This document shows positions 19,575 through 28,406 of a stretch of DNA of 64,000 nt, piece by piece (positions within the stretch are counted from its first letter, which is position 1; each line of letters opens with the position of its first letter). Both the position numbers and the translations under genes were made by a program. A model generated the notes under the pieces. It did not search any database, was not told the origin of the DNA, and was given only the letters and a program-made list of their open reading frames with translations. Source of the stretch: Amycolatopsis sp. DSM 110486 (GTDB taxonomy: Bacteria; Actinomycetota; Actinomycetes; Mycobacteriales; Pseudonocardiaceae); assembly GCF_019468465.1 (NCBI RefSeq), contig NZ_CP080519.1:9727001-9791000 (forward strand). The letters run 5' to 3'.

Positions 19575-21695
19575 TCAGTTCTTCCCCATCCGCACCAGCG
19601 AGCTCAGCGAGGCGTCCGGCAGGTACGCGCGCGCGAGCGCGACGCCGATCCGCGGCAGGTCGGCCTCCTCGCGGTAGGCGAGGTACATCGGCACGTAGCG
19701 GGGCTTGAACTTCGTCTTGAACGCGTGCAGCGAACGGAACCCGTAGTAGGGCTCCATCGCTCCGCCGAACGAGTCGAGGAGTCGTTCGAGCGGCGCGGCG
19801 GGCGGCGCCTCCGGGGCGCGGGCCAGCGGGGCGCCCGACAGCGAGACGAAGCGCGCGCCCTCGGCGCGGAACGCCTGGCAGGACGAGGCGATGAGGAACT
19901 CCACCACGGGCCGGAACCCGTTGCCGCGGCGGCGCATCACGTCGAGCGTCCAGCCCTCGACCTGCCCGTCGCCGCCGTACACGGGCAGCCACGACGTGAC
20001 GCCCTGGACCACGCCGTCCGTGTCCACGGCCAGGCCGACGCGGACGCGCGGGTCCAGCGCCTCGTCCACGCCGCCGAGGGTGAAGCCCATCTCGGGCATC
20101 CCCTTGTCCCCCACCCACTCCTCGGAGATCGCGCGCACCTGCGCGACAAGCGACCACGGTTCGTCGGCCAGCGTCACCAGGCGGAAGGTGACGCCCTCCT
20201 TCACCGCGCGGTTGAGCGCCGAGCGCACGGTCTGCCACGCCTTCCCGCGGAACTCCAGGTCCTCGAGGTCGACGAGGGTGTCCTCGGCGACCTGCACGCG
20301 CGCCCAGCCGAGCGAGTCCGTGACGGCGGTGGTCTCGTCGGTGACGGAGAACAGGCACGGCACCAGCCCGGAGTTGTCGCACAGCTCGGCGAACGCCCTG
20401 ATCGTGCCGGCGGTGTTGGGGCCGATCGGGTCGCCGAGGGCGATGGCCACCCCGGCGTGGCGGCGGTAGGCGAGGTAGCACTCGGCGTCGGGGCCGAAGA
20501 AGTGGGAGTTCTCCGGCCAGAGGGTCATCCAGGACAGCGTGCCGCCGCCGTGGCGTTGCAGCAGCTCGGTGGCGCCGTCGACGTCGCGGGAGCCGAGCGC
20601 GCGGCGCCGCTTCCGCCGGGAGGGGACGCGGAATGCCCCGCGCGCGGCGATGAGCAGCGTCAGCATGGCGCCCCAGAGCACGGCGTCGGCGATGAGGAAC
20701 GACGCGTTTTCGATCGTGTAGGCCAGGCCGAAGATCTCCGCGACGAGCACGACCACGGCGATCACGACGCCGAGCGCCACGATCAGCGAGGCGAGCCCCA
20801 CCGCCCATCGCCAGGCGGCGCGTTTGCCGCGCCGCAGGCCGTTGATCATCAACGCGATCACCACGAGCACGATCGCCAGCTCCGGCACCGAGTCGGCCTG
20901 GTCCGCCGTGGAGCCGAGCGGGCTGACGCCGGGCGCGATGCGCACCACGATCTGCACCGCGCCCGCGATGACGAGACCGGTGACCGCCAGCAGCCGCCAC
21001 TCCCGCCGCGTCGGGCGGCCCGTGGAGCGCAAGCGTTTCGGGCCCGCGAGCCGGCGCGCGAGCGGCAGCGTGAGGCCGACGGCAAGCAGGTGTTCCAGGT
21101 CGGCGAGCGTGCCGATGTAGAGGATCGACACCCCGACGTACACGCACAGCAGCGCGCGCAACCGCAGCCGCCACGGTGAGCGGATGGTCGCGCTGACCAC
21201 GGCGACCACGGCGAGTGCGCCCGCGGAGAACCCGACGTCGGTGCGGCCGGCGAGCTGCGTCGCCCATTCCCAGCCGGTGCCGCGCAGCGCGAGCAGGATC
21301 AGCGAAGCGCCGAGGGTGGCGGCCAGCTGCGCGCCCACGGCGATCGCGGCGGTCCGGCGCGTTCCCAGCCGTGCTTCGGATGGGCCGACGAGCAGGGCGA
21401 ACCCGCCGGCCACCGGCAGGTAGAAGAGCGGGGTCAGCGCGAAGAACGGGCCGGTGAGGAACGTCCACCAGCGGCCGTCGAGGAGCGAGGGCAGGCCGTA
21501 GGACACCTGCGGGAACCACTCGCGCGTCTCGACGGCGCTCCACAGCGTGCCCGTCGCCAGGCCGAGCGCGACCATGGCCACGACAACGGCCGTGGTGAAC
21601 GGGGCGCGCCGCCACAGCACCAGCGCGATCGACCGTGCGCGGCTGAGGAACTCGGGGGTTTTCGCGTGCTCGACGGTCGCGGTGTGTTCTGCCAT
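19575..21695 (-). CDS. MprF-like membrane protein with C-terminal DUF2156 (phosphatidylglycerol lysyltransferase) domain
   Basis: 706 residues. The first 390 or so hold about ten hydrophobic helices, including a rhomboid-like block (FFALTPLFYLPVAGGFALL and following helices). The rest is the GNAT-fold DUF2156 domain with LSWMTLWPENSHFFG, VAIALGDPIG and FKTKFKPRYVPMYLAY, as in enzymes that transfer an amino acid from tRNA to phosphatidylglycerol. That makes the membrane less anionic and can raise resistance to cationic peptides. ATG at 21695 has no strong ribosome site; the gene follows the two-helix protein by 23 bases, so coupling is likely. The donor amino acid is unknown. Confidence 0.82.
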   Translation of the reverse strand: MAEHTATVEHAKTPEFLSRARSIALVLWRRAPFTTAVVVAMVALGLATGTLWSAVETREWFPQVSYGLPSLLDGRWWTFLTGPFFALTPLFYLPVAGGFALLVGPSEARLGTRRTAAIAVGAQLAATLGASLILLALRGTGWEWATQLAGRTDVGFSAGALAVVAVVSATIRSPWRLRLRALLCVYVGVSILYIGTLADLEHLLAVGLTLPLARRLAGPKRLRSTGRPTRREWRLLAVTGLVIAGAVQIVVRIAPGVSPLGSTADQADSVPELAIVLVVIALMINGLRRGKRAAWRWAVGLASLIVALGVVIAVVVLVAEIFGLAYTIENASFLIADAVLWGAMLTLLIAARGAFRVPSRRKRRRALGSRDVDGATELLQRHGGGTLSWMTLWPENSHFFGPDAECYLAYRRHAGVAIALGDPIGPNTAGTIRAFAELCDNSGLVPCLFSVTDETTAVTDSLGWARVQVAEDTLVDLEDLEFRGKAWQTVRSALNRAVKEGVTFRLVTLADEPWSLVAQVRAISEEWVGDKGMPEMGFTLGGVDEALDPRVRVGLAVDTDGVVQGVTSWLPVYGGDGQVEGWTLDVMRRRGNGFRPVVEFLIASSCQAFRAEGARFVSLSGAPLARAPEAPPAAPLERLLDSFGGAMEPYYGFRSLHAFKTKFKPRYVPMYLAYREEADLPRIGVALARAYLPDASLSSLVRMGKN

Positions 21696-21718
21696 GGTTG
21701 CCGGCCCGGTCCGCGGTC

Positions 21719-22420
21719 TCAGTACTGCGGCGGCGGGGTCGGCGTGGTCGGCTCCGGGGCCTGGCTGCGGGGCCGGCCCATCGCGAGCGCGACGATGGCG
21801 GCCACGACCAGGACCAGCCCGCCGATGAGGAAGCCGAGCGCGTAGCCGAAGAGGCCCGGCAGGTTCAGGTTGACGCTGAGGCGGGAGTCCACGCCGGGTG
21901 TGCCGTCGGCGTTCATCACGACCGCGCGGTAGTCGCCGTCGGTGATCTGCCAGGTCACGTCGGTCGCCCCGGACGCGACCCAGAACGGCTGGGTGGCCGG
22001 CGGGAACGCCAGTGCCGTGCCGTCGCGGCGGACGGCGTCGAGCGCGAACGGGTCGAGGTTGAAGTTGCGCGCCTGCTCGATCGCCACCCCGGTCAGGTAC
22101 CGGTCGACGTCCGCGGCGGGCCCGATGCCGATGAACAGGCCGGACGAGTTGCCGCCCGTCGCGTGGACGCTCACCGAGGGCGACCCGAGCGCGCGGGTGA
22201 GCCGGCCGGTGTCGGTGATCTGCGCCGTGTCGGTCACGATGGCCGCGGTCGGGGTCGTGACGTCGTGCTCCCCCGACTTCAGCGACCCGCCGGAGCCGAA
22301 CACGAGCAGCAGGACACCGCCCCCGATGGCCAGGCACACGCCGATCACGAGCACGACCACCGCGATGACGATCACGGCGATCCGCGCGGGGCTGCGGCGC
22401 GGCGGATAGGTCTCAGTCAT
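21719..22420 (-). CDS. two-helix membrane protein of unknown function (233 residues)
   Basis: One N-terminal membrane helix (about 14-41, isoleucine/valine-rich then Gly-rich), an extracytoplasmic beta-rich domain of about 140 residues, a second helix (about 192-217), and a short Pro-rich cytoplasmic tail ending in PPPQY. The outer domain contains FWVASGATDVTWQITDGDYR. I do not recognise a family. It sits directly upstream of the MprF-like gene and probably forms a two-gene operon with it, so a cell-envelope role is likely by context. Confidence 0.72.
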   Translation of the reverse strand: MTETYPPRRSPARIAVIVIAVVVLVIGVCLAIGGGVLLLVFGSGGSLKSGEHDVTTPTAAIVTDTAQITDTGRLTRALGSPSVSVHATGGNSSGLFIGIGPAADVDRYLTGVAIEQARNFNLDPFALDAVRRDGTALAFPPATQPFWVASGATDVTWQITDGDYRAVVMNADGTPGVDSRLSVNLNLPGLFGYALGFLIGGLVLVVAAIVALAMGRPRSQAPEPTTPTPPPQY

Positions 22421-23163
22421 CGGCGCCTCCCCGGCTCGAAGACAGCTCTCGGCAGGCGATCCCCGACCTCAGCGGTCCTCGGGTGTCCTTTGTGGTCGGT
22501 GGTGACCAGGAAGGGCCACGCGGTGGAAACTCACCCGTCGAGCTCGCTGCGCGCCAGTTCCCCGCACGATGCGACGCCGGGCTTCGTGGGGCACGCCTCG
22601 GCCCGGCGACCGAGGAACATCGGCGCAGCATGAATCGGATGGTAACCCCGGTTTCGGGCACCTCCGGCCGGCTCGGGACCGGGCACCGGCCGGATCCCCG
22701 CGCTGCTCGGCGTGGATCCGCGGGGCCGGATTCACCGCGGGCGGCTGGGCACGGGCGTCGCGCACGTCGACGTCCTGGTCGCCTTCTCGGGGATCGATGC
22801 TGCTGCCTGCGGCGTGCCGGTGCGTCGGCGATCGGGCCTGATTCGGGTGGGCACGGTTCGGGAATCCTCTTGCGGTGCACCGGTTCGGCGGCGCTCACCA
22901 GCTTCGGCCATCCGCCCCCGCTCGACGTTCGAGCCACGCGATGACGACCCCCGCCGTGCGCCGAGCCGGGCTCTCTGACGCCGCGGTGCCTGCACCGGCC
23001 TTCGGACCGGGTCTCGATCACGTGCGGCCGCGGTGCTGCTGACGGCCTCTTCGGGCGATTGGCTACCGGCTGTGAAAAGTGCATCCGCAACCGGGTGCGT
23101 CAGCGCCGGTCGATCGTCGCCGGCGGCCAGAGTCCCTGGACGGCACAGCCGGCGGCGACCAGC
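22421..23163. other. about 740 bases without a convincing gene
   Basis: Open frames exist on both strands but their products are Arg/Gly/Pro-rich, lack domains and look like GC-rich shadow frames. A 33-codon frame at 22941-23042 (+) begins MTTPAVRRAGLSDAA, which is reminiscent of the first residues of GNAT acetyltransferases, but it stops at once. The stretch may be eroded coding DNA continuous with the gene remnants that follow. The promoter for the two-helix membrane protein should lie at its left end. Confidence 0.5.
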
Positions 23164-23271
23164 CGCCCGCCCGCGTGACGTCGTGACCCGCGTCGGCCAG
23201 GCCCGTCAGCAGCCCGGTGAGCCACGCGATGCCCGCGATCCCCCTCCGCCCAGGACCAGCGCGCCGGTCAC
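23164..23271 (-). pseudogene. patatin-like phospholipase, N-terminal remnant
   Basis: A GTG at 23271 overlaps the stop of the SDR gene by four bases and begins MTGALVLGGGG; after a one-base shift the reading continues IAGIAWLTGLLTGLADAG, then HDVT. Together this is the oxyanion-loop start of a patatin-like protein (ALVLGGGG-x-AGIAW). Nothing downstream continues the domain: the GxSxG serine motif and the rest are absent. It is a frameshifted and truncated remnant, the third gene of a decayed operon. Confidence 0.6.
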
Positions 23272-23947
23272 CACGGCAGCTCGCCGTGGCGGTCGGAAAA
23301 CGTGCCGGTAGGACCGTTCGCGCCGATGCTCGCCAGGCGCACGATCGCGTCGGTGCCCTCCTCGGCGGTCTGGATCCCGTCGCCGCTCATGCCGTGCATC
23401 TCGGTCGCGGTGAACCCGGGATCCACCGCGTTCACGCGGATCCCCGGCAGCCCCTTGGCGTACTGCACGGTCAGCATCCCCACCGCCGCCTTCGACGACG
23501 CGTACGCCGGCAACGGAAACCGCGACTCGTGCCGCTCGGGGTTGTTCACCGTCCCGAACGACCCCAGGCCGCTGCTCACGTTCACGATCACCGGCGCGTC
23601 GGACCGTCGTAGCACCGGCAGGAACGCGTGGATCGTCCGGACCACACCGAACACGTTGACGTCGAAGATCTCCCGCATGTGCCCCACCGTCGCGTCTTCG
23701 GGCTTGAGCATGCCCTCGAACGCGCCCGCACAGTTCACGAGCACGTCCAACTCGGTCAACCGGCCGGCCGCCGCGGCAACGGACTCGTCGTCGGTCACAT
23801 CGAGCTGCAGGAACTTCGCCCCGAGCTGATCCGCGGCCTCGCGGCCCCGCGTAGCGTCCCGCGCTCCGATGTAGACAGTGTGCCCGCCGGCGATCAACCT
23901 GCGCGCGGCTTCCGGCCGAGACCCCTGGCGCCGCCGGTGATGGTCAT
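23268..23947 (-). pseudogene. short-chain dehydrogenase/reductase with an N-terminal frameshift
   Basis: ATG at 23947, preceded by GGGGGAAG, starts MTITGGARGLGR, the nucleotide-binding TGxxxGLG loop. The frame then breaks, and the remaining SDR resumes in another frame as AARRLIAGGHTVYIGARD, runs through VNCAGAF, VNVSSGLGSFG and the catalytic YASSK, and stops normally at 23268. One missing G/C near 23911-23913 would restore GLGREAARRL. Without the glycine loop the 209-residue remainder should not bind NAD(P). A sequencing error is possible, but the neighbours are also broken, which favours real decay. Confidence 0.75.
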
Positions 23948-23961
23948 GGATTCTTCCCCCG

Positions 23962-24190
23962 TCAGCTGTCGGTCTTGTGCAGCTTCAGCACGCGGCCGGT
24001 GACGGGGTTCGCCATTGCCCGCAGATACGCCTGCGCCACCTCGGCCGCGGCACGGGCGTGAAACCGGGGAAATACGGGTGGTAGGCCGTGGATTCGGTGA
24101 GGACCGTCGGGCTGACGCAGTTGATGCGCACGCCCCGCGGCAGCTCCGTCGCCGCCGCCTTGACGAACCCCTATCACTGCGTGCCTGTCA
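23962..24190 (-). pseudogene. short-chain dehydrogenase, C-terminal remnant with frameshift
   Basis: On the minus strand GFVKAAATELPRGVRINCVS, then PTVLTESTAYHPYFPGF, then TPV is a clear SDR C-terminal half (post-YxxxK helix, substrate loop). After a one-base shift it continues AAEVAQAYLRAMANPVTG and ends LKLHKTDS at 23962, fifteen bases before the start of the next SDR. Upstream there is only MTGTQ and a stop, so the N-terminal 140 or so residues, including the cofactor loop and active site, are deleted. Confidence 0.65.
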
Positions 24191-24204
24191 TTAGATGCCT
24201 CCTG

Positions 24205-24219
24205 TGTCAGTGACTGACA
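24205..24219. promoter_or_regulatory. palindrome TGTCAG-N3-CTGACA, candidate TetR-type operator
   Basis: Perfect six-base arms around a three-base centre, about 15 bases upstream of the first codon left in the decayed SDR operon. The form and position match operators of TetR-family repressors. No TetR gene is present beside it, so the regulator may have been lost with the deleted DNA or may act from elsewhere. Confidence 0.45.
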
Positions 24220-24322
24220 TTTCAGCATTGCACGCCATCGGGTGGCTCGTCCACCGGGGGTAGCGCCCGTCACTCCACCTTCGGCGGGCACGGCGGAGAG
24301 AGAGTTCTGGCACGATCACGGC

Positions 24323-24703
24323 GTGGCCCCCGCTCACGACCCGTCCGCGTCGCTGCAACTCCTGGTCTGCCGCGAGATCAGCGCGGTCAGCTTCGTCCGC
24401 GACTACGTCGAACTGCATTTCGACGGACCCGTCTTGCGAGCGCTCACGAACCCGTTTGGGATGTACGGCTGCCGCGCATGGCGCTTTCCCGAAGGACAGT
24501 CGCTGGTCGTCATGCGCTATTTCGTCGGCAACGTGATCGACGGCTACGAAGTGGTCCCCCACAGCTACCTCGCGGTCGACTCCGGCGAGCATCGCTTCGC
24601 CATCCCGCTGGACGACGACTCCCGCAGCGGCCCCGAAGCAGCCCATCTCGTCGGGGTCGATGAAAACGGTCAGCCCGACGCGCGACTGTTGTCGGTCTGG
24701 TAG
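24323..24703 (+). CDS. hypothetical protein, 126 residues
   Basis: Unrecognised. A compact, soluble beta-rich protein: LQLLVCREISAVSFVRDYVE, a FDGP turn, LRALTNPFGMYGCRAW, a hydrophobic strand (SLVVMRYFVGNVI) and an acidic C-terminal half. The GTG at 24323 is taken as the start because the upstream extension looks non-coding; there is no good ribosome site, so a leaderless mRNA is possible. It stands alone, divergent from the decayed SDR operon. Confidence 0.6.
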   Translation: MAPAHDPSASLQLLVCREISAVSFVRDYVELHFDGPVLRALTNPFGMYGCRAWRFPEGQSLVVMRYFVGNVIDGYEVVPHSYLAVDSGEHRFAIPLDDDSRSGPEAAHLVGVDENGQPDARLLSVW

Positions 24704-24716
24704 CGAGGACATCATC

Positions 24717-24736
24717 GACTGACTGACTGACTGACT
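24717..24736. repeat. five tandem copies of GACT
   Basis: An uninterrupted tetranucleotide run just after the stop of the 126-residue protein, unusual for its balanced base composition in this GC-rich DNA. It is intergenic, between two convergent genes. Confidence 0.8.
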
Positions 24737-24782
24737 GCCACCGCCGACCGCATCTCGGGGCCAGGACAACCCGCTGGTGCGA

Positions 24783-25787
24783 TCAGGGCGACAGAGGAAC
24801 TTCCACCTCACCCGGCACCCGATCCGGCCTCAACCCCCGCCAAGCCGTGTGCCGAAGCCGCTGGTCGCCCGGAGTCAGGCGGCGGTACACCACCTCGCCG
24901 ACGAGCGAAGGTGCCAGCCAATGCGCCCCCCGGGCCCGGTCCCGGGGCACCACGTTGGCGAACGGGCTCGCCGGCCGCTCCAACGGCGCCAGCGTCTCCC
25001 GCAGATCCACCAGCATCTGCTCGGTGAACCCCGTCCCCACATCACCCAGGTACAGAAGATCGCCCGTCGCAGGATCGTGCGCACCGAGAAGCAAAGCGCC
25101 CAGGGTCGAAGCGCGACGCCCCTGGCCCGGCCGCCAGCCCCCGAGCACGACTTCCGTGGTGCGGATCAGCGGGTGCTTCAGCCACTCCGGGCTCCGCCGG
25201 CCGGGGTGGTACCGCGAAGCTCGCGCCTTGACCACCAGGCCTTCGAGCATCGTCTTCTGAGCCACGTCCAGCAGGTCCTGCGGCGACATCCCCTGCGCCG
25301 ACAAGTCCGTGTGGGAGTAGGACGGGGTGATGGCCGCCAGGCGGCGGTCCAACGGCGCAAGTGACTCAAGAACACCCCGACGTTCGTCGTACGGAGCGTC
25401 CAAAAGCGAATCACCGCCGAGCCACAGCACGTCGAACACGAAGTACGACACGGAACGCTGGGAACTGTCGTGGTTCTGCAGCAGCCCGAAGTCGGGATGC
25501 CCCTGCTCGTCGAGAGCCACGATCTCGCCGTCGAGCACCGCGGGCCGCCCGCCCAGCGCGTCGCCGAACACGCCCAGCAGCTCGGGGAAGCGCCCGGTGA
25601 AGTCGTTGTTGTTGCGGCTTGTCAGCACGGTGGTGCCGTCGGGGGCGACGCGCATGATGGAGCGGTAGCCGTCCCACTTGAACTCGTAGGCGTAGTCCGG
25701 GCTGTCGCGCAGGAGGCCGCCGTCGGGGGTCGCGAGCATCGGCTCGATCGGGGCCGGCACGCGCGACCGCTCAGCACCGCCTGCCAT
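24783..25787 (-). CDS. ATP-dependent DNA ligase (LigC-like)
   Basis: 334-residue two-domain ligase. The nucleotidyltransferase domain has FKWDGYR with the adenylated Lys37 (motif I), VLDGEIVAL (motif III) and EGLVVKA (motif IV); the OB-fold follows with EVVLGGWRPGQG. It seals nicks in DNA, in this family usually for repair. No polymerase or nuclease domain is attached, so it resembles stand-alone actinobacterial LigC rather than LigD. ATG at 25787 has GGGAGG six bases upstream. It is monocistronic, with no Ku gene in the window. Confidence 0.9.
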   Translation of the reverse strand: MAGGAERSRVPAPIEPMLATPDGGLLRDSPDYAYEFKWDGYRSIMRVAPDGTTVLTSRNNNDFTGRFPELLGVFGDALGGRPAVLDGEIVALDEQGHPDFGLLQNHDSSQRSVSYFVFDVLWLGGDSLLDAPYDERRGVLESLAPLDRRLAAITPSYSHTDLSAQGMSPQDLLDVAQKTMLEGLVVKARASRYHPGRRSPEWLKHPLIRTTEVVLGGWRPGQGRRASTLGALLLGAHDPATGDLLYLGDVGTGFTEQMLVDLRETLAPLERPASPFANVVPRDRARGAHWLAPSLVGEVVYRRLTPGDQRLRHTAWRGLRPDRVPGEVEVPLSP

Positions 25788-25857
25788 GCCGGCCTCCCGC
25801 CTCGGACGTCCCGCTCGCCCCACCGTAAGGCGAACCGAGCGGAAACGTCCACAGTAG

Positions 25858-27294
25858 TCACCCGCCGTGCGTGCTGCCGCTCTGGTATTCGGTGTAGGTG
25901 TACGGGTTGTCCAGGACCTTCGCCGCGGGAACGTCGGGGTTCATCCCCTGCTCCCAGGCCTCGTCGCCCAGCTGCGCACGCAGGTGTTCGACCGTCGCGT
26001 CCACCGTGCGGCGCACCGCCGCGAGGTCGGCGTCCACGAGGCGGCCGTCGCGCTTCACGATGCGGCCGTCGACCAGCACGGTGTGCACGTCGCCGCGCTG
26101 GGCCTGGAACGCGATGTGGCCGTGGGGATTGAGCAGCGGGAACGACACGGGCGAGTGATCGTTTTTCACCAGCACCAGGTCGGCCTTCTTGCCGACCTCG
26201 ACGCTGCCCAGCTCGGCCTCCCGCCCGAGTGCCCTGGCGCCGCCGCGGGTGGCCCACTCCACGACCTGGTCGGCGCGCAGCGCGGCGTGCGTGACGGTGT
26301 CGCCCTTCGCGTGCGCCTCAAGGTGCTCGCGGGACCGGTCGGCGCCCAGCGTGGTGCGCATGGCGGAGAACAGGTCGCCGCTCCACCACACCGAAGTGTC
26401 CATCGACAGCGACACCGGGATGCCGTGCGAGCGCAGCGCCCAGGTGGGCGGGTAGCCCTGGCCCGCGCTCTGCTCGCTCTCGGTGGACACCGACACCGAG
26501 CCGCCGGTCGCGGCGATCCGGTGGTACGAGTCGGCCGAGAGCGACGCGCCGTGCACGTAGATCGTCTCCGGCGTCATGAAGCCGTGGTCGTGCATGAGGC
26601 GGATGCCGTCGTCGCCGGTCGCGCCCCACACGCCCGCGTGCGTGGTCACGGGGACGCCGAGCTCGCGCGCGACCTCGAACGCCGGCTTCTCCGGGAACGC
26701 CGGGTCGCCGGTCACGTCGAACGCCAGCTGGAAGCCGAGCATCGGGTCGCCGGTCATGCGGCGCGCGACGAACTCGCGGAACTCGGGCGTGGCGGTCCAG
26801 TGCGCCGGCGCGTCCTGGATGTTGCCGTATGCCAGCACGAACCGGCCCGGCACGGCCTGCAGCGCGTCCACGGCCGCGTCGGCGTGCTCGGTCGTCTGCA
26901 GCCCGTGCGACCAGTCCACTGTGGTCGTCACGCCGGCATCGAGCGCTTCCCAGGCGGACAGCACGTTGCCCGCGTAGACGTCGGCCGGGCGGAACGTCTT
27001 GCCGTGTTCGAGGTAGTACCAGACGAAGTACTGCGTCAGCGTCCAGTCGGCGCCGTAGCCGCGCATCGCCGTCTGCCACATGTGCCGGTGCGTGTCGATC
27101 ATGCCCGGCATCACGATGCCGCCGGTCGCGTCGATCTCCACGGTGCCTTCGGGCACGGCCAGCTCCGGGCCGACGGCGGTGATCGTGTCGCCGGTGACCA
27201 GCACGTCGTGCCCGGGCAGCACGCGGCGGGTGGCGTCGACGGTCAGCACGGTCCCGCCGCGCAGGACGACCGGCCGGCCGGTGGGCTCGCTCAT
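25858..27294 (-). CDS. amidohydrolase family protein (chlorohydrolase/deaminase-like)
   Basis: 478-residue metal-dependent hydrolase of the TIM-barrel amidohydrolase superfamily. Seen: the N-terminal composite beta-domain (VVLRGGTVLTVD), PGMIDTHRHMW with metal ligands His69 and His71, GVTTTVDWSHG, VTTHAGVWG with a further His, and the SLSMDTSVWW aspartate near the barrel end, closing with GKKADLVLV. It resembles guanine/cytosine deaminases and s-triazine hydrolases. ATG at 27294 follows GAGAGG. It diverges from the IclR regulator and carries one of the three GTCCG-N5-CGGAC boxes in its promoter, so it probably belongs to the same catabolic regulon. Confidence 0.85.
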   Translation of the reverse strand: MSEPTGRPVVLRGGTVLTVDATRRVLPGHDVLVTGDTITAVGPELAVPEGTVEIDATGGIVMPGMIDTHRHMWQTAMRGYGADWTLTQYFVWYYLEHGKTFRPADVYAGNVLSAWEALDAGVTTTVDWSHGLQTTEHADAAVDALQAVPGRFVLAYGNIQDAPAHWTATPEFREFVARRMTGDPMLGFQLAFDVTGDPAFPEKPAFEVARELGVPVTTHAGVWGATGDDGIRLMHDHGFMTPETIYVHGASLSADSYHRIAATGGSVSVSTESEQSAGQGYPPTWALRSHGIPVSLSMDTSVWWSGDLFSAMRTTLGADRSREHLEAHAKGDTVTHAALRADQVVEWATRGGARALGREAELGSVEVGKKADLVLVKNDHSPVSFPLLNPHGHIAFQAQRGDVHTVLVDGRIVKRDGRLVDADLAAVRRTVDATVEHLRAQLGDEAWEQGMNPDVPAAKVLDNPYTYTEYQSGSTHGG

Positions 27295-27346
27295 GGCTGC
27301 CTCTCTTCCACGCCGGAGCCCCCACGGACCCCTGACGCGTACAATC

Positions 27347-27361
27347 GTCCGCTTGACGGAC
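27347..27361. promoter_or_regulatory. GTCCG-N5-CGGAC box 1 (amidohydrolase promoter)
   Basis: Inverted repeat with centre CTTGA, 53 bases upstream of the amidohydrolase start. The same arms and spacing recur twice nearby, so this is a candidate operator for the IclR protein. Confidence 0.6.
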
Positions 27362-27450
27362 AACCAGTGGGGTGCAGACACTTTTGCGCACCGCGGAGCC
27401 CCTGTCAATGCCCGGCCGGGCCCCGGCGTCGCGCGAGGCTGGGCGACGCT

Positions 27451-27465
27451 GTCCGTCTCGCGGAC
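27451..27465. promoter_or_regulatory. GTCCG-N5-CGGAC box 2 (iclR promoter)
   Basis: Inverted repeat with centre TCTCG; the arms extend to eight bases (GCTGTCCG / CGGACAGC, 27448-27468). It lies 58 bases before the IclR start, suiting autoregulation. Confidence 0.62.
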
Positions 27466-27523
27466 AGCGAGCGGATACGCTTCGCGGGACGCAGTGCCCG
27501 CCAGGCCGTGAGGAGGTCGTGCC

Positions 27524-28342
27524 ATGCCACGAGAGGGAACCGGTCCGGACTTCATCGAGGCGCTCGCCCGCGGGCTCGAAGTGATCGCCGCCTTCCGGCC
27601 CAACCAGCCGGTGATGACGCTCGCCGAGGTCGCGACCGCCACGAAGCTGGCCCGCCCCACCGCGCGGCGGATCCTGCTGACGCTGGAAGAACTCGGCTAC
27701 GTGCGCGCGGCCGAGCGTGGTTACGCCCTCACGCCCCGCGTGCTCGAGCTCGGCGTCGCCTACGTGCGGTCGATGGGCCTGTGGGACATCGCGCGCCCGC
27801 ACCTGGAGAAGCTCGTGGCGCAGACGAACGAGTCCTGCTCGATCGCGCAGCTCGACGGGTCCGACATCGTCTACGTGGCCCGGGTTTCGGTGCCGAAGAT
27901 CGTGTCGCTGGCCGTGCAGATCGGCACCCGGTTCCCGGCGTTGCCGACATCGCTGGGCAAAGTCCTGCTCGCTGCCCTGTCACCCGAGGAGCTCGAGACG
28001 ACCCTCGCCGAGCCGACGCGCTCCGGGCTCGTGCCGCGCTGGCAGCCCGGTCACGCCGAACGCGACGCCGAGCTGCGTGAGGTCCGCGCCCGCGGCTGGG
28101 CGCTGACCGACGAGCAGCTCACCCTCGGCATCCGCTCGGTGGCGGCGCCGCTGCGCGACGGGTCCGGCCGCGTGATCGCGAGCGTCAACGTCAACTGCCA
28201 CGCCGCCGAGACCCCGGTCGACCGCCTGATCGGCCACCACCTGCCACTGCTGCTGCAGGCCGCGGGCGACATCAGTGCGGACTTCGCGCGCCTGCAGGAC
28301 GTGCCCCACAGTGCTGCCGCCACCGCGCCGGCCGTGTCCTGA
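27524..28342 (+). CDS. IclR family transcriptional regulator (PcaR/PobR-like)
   Basis: 272-residue regulator. The N-terminal winged helix-turn-helix covers about residues 8-68 (MTLAEVATATKLARPTARR, ELGYVR). The C-terminal IclR effector domain begins near residue 85 and has GTRFPALPTSLGKVLLA and SVAAPLRDGSGRVIASVNV. This branch typically controls aromatic ring-cleavage or beta-ketoadipate genes. ATG at 27524 has GAGGAGG upstream. It is transcribed toward a CoA transferase, a lyase and an intradiol dioxygenase and away from an amidohydrolase; the three repeated boxes around these promoters are its likely targets. Confidence 0.9.
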   Translation: MPREGTGPDFIEALARGLEVIAAFRPNQPVMTLAEVATATKLARPTARRILLTLEELGYVRAAERGYALTPRVLELGVAYVRSMGLWDIARPHLEKLVAQTNESCSIAQLDGSDIVYVARVSVPKIVSLAVQIGTRFPALPTSLGKVLLAALSPEELETTLAEPTRSGLVPRWQPGHAERDAELREVRARGWALTDEQLTLGIRSVAAPLRDGSGRVIASVNVNCHAAETPVDRLIGHHLPLLLQAAGDISADFARLQDVPHSAAATAPAVS

Positions 28343-28406
28343 CCCACGCTTGACCGGCGCGCCGCACTGGCGCAGACTCTCGGTTGGACGACTCGGACGG
28401 ACACTG

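Noticed and set aside
22941..23042. Short frame beginning MTTPAVRRAGLSDAA, like a GNAT acetyltransferase start
   Set aside because: Only 33 codons and no further domain; a remnant is possible but not supported enough to list as a gene.
24191..24811. A 206-codon minus-strand frame across the 126-residue hypothetical gene
   Set aside because: Its codon pattern and product look like a shadow frame; the plus-strand frame has the more protein-like sequence.
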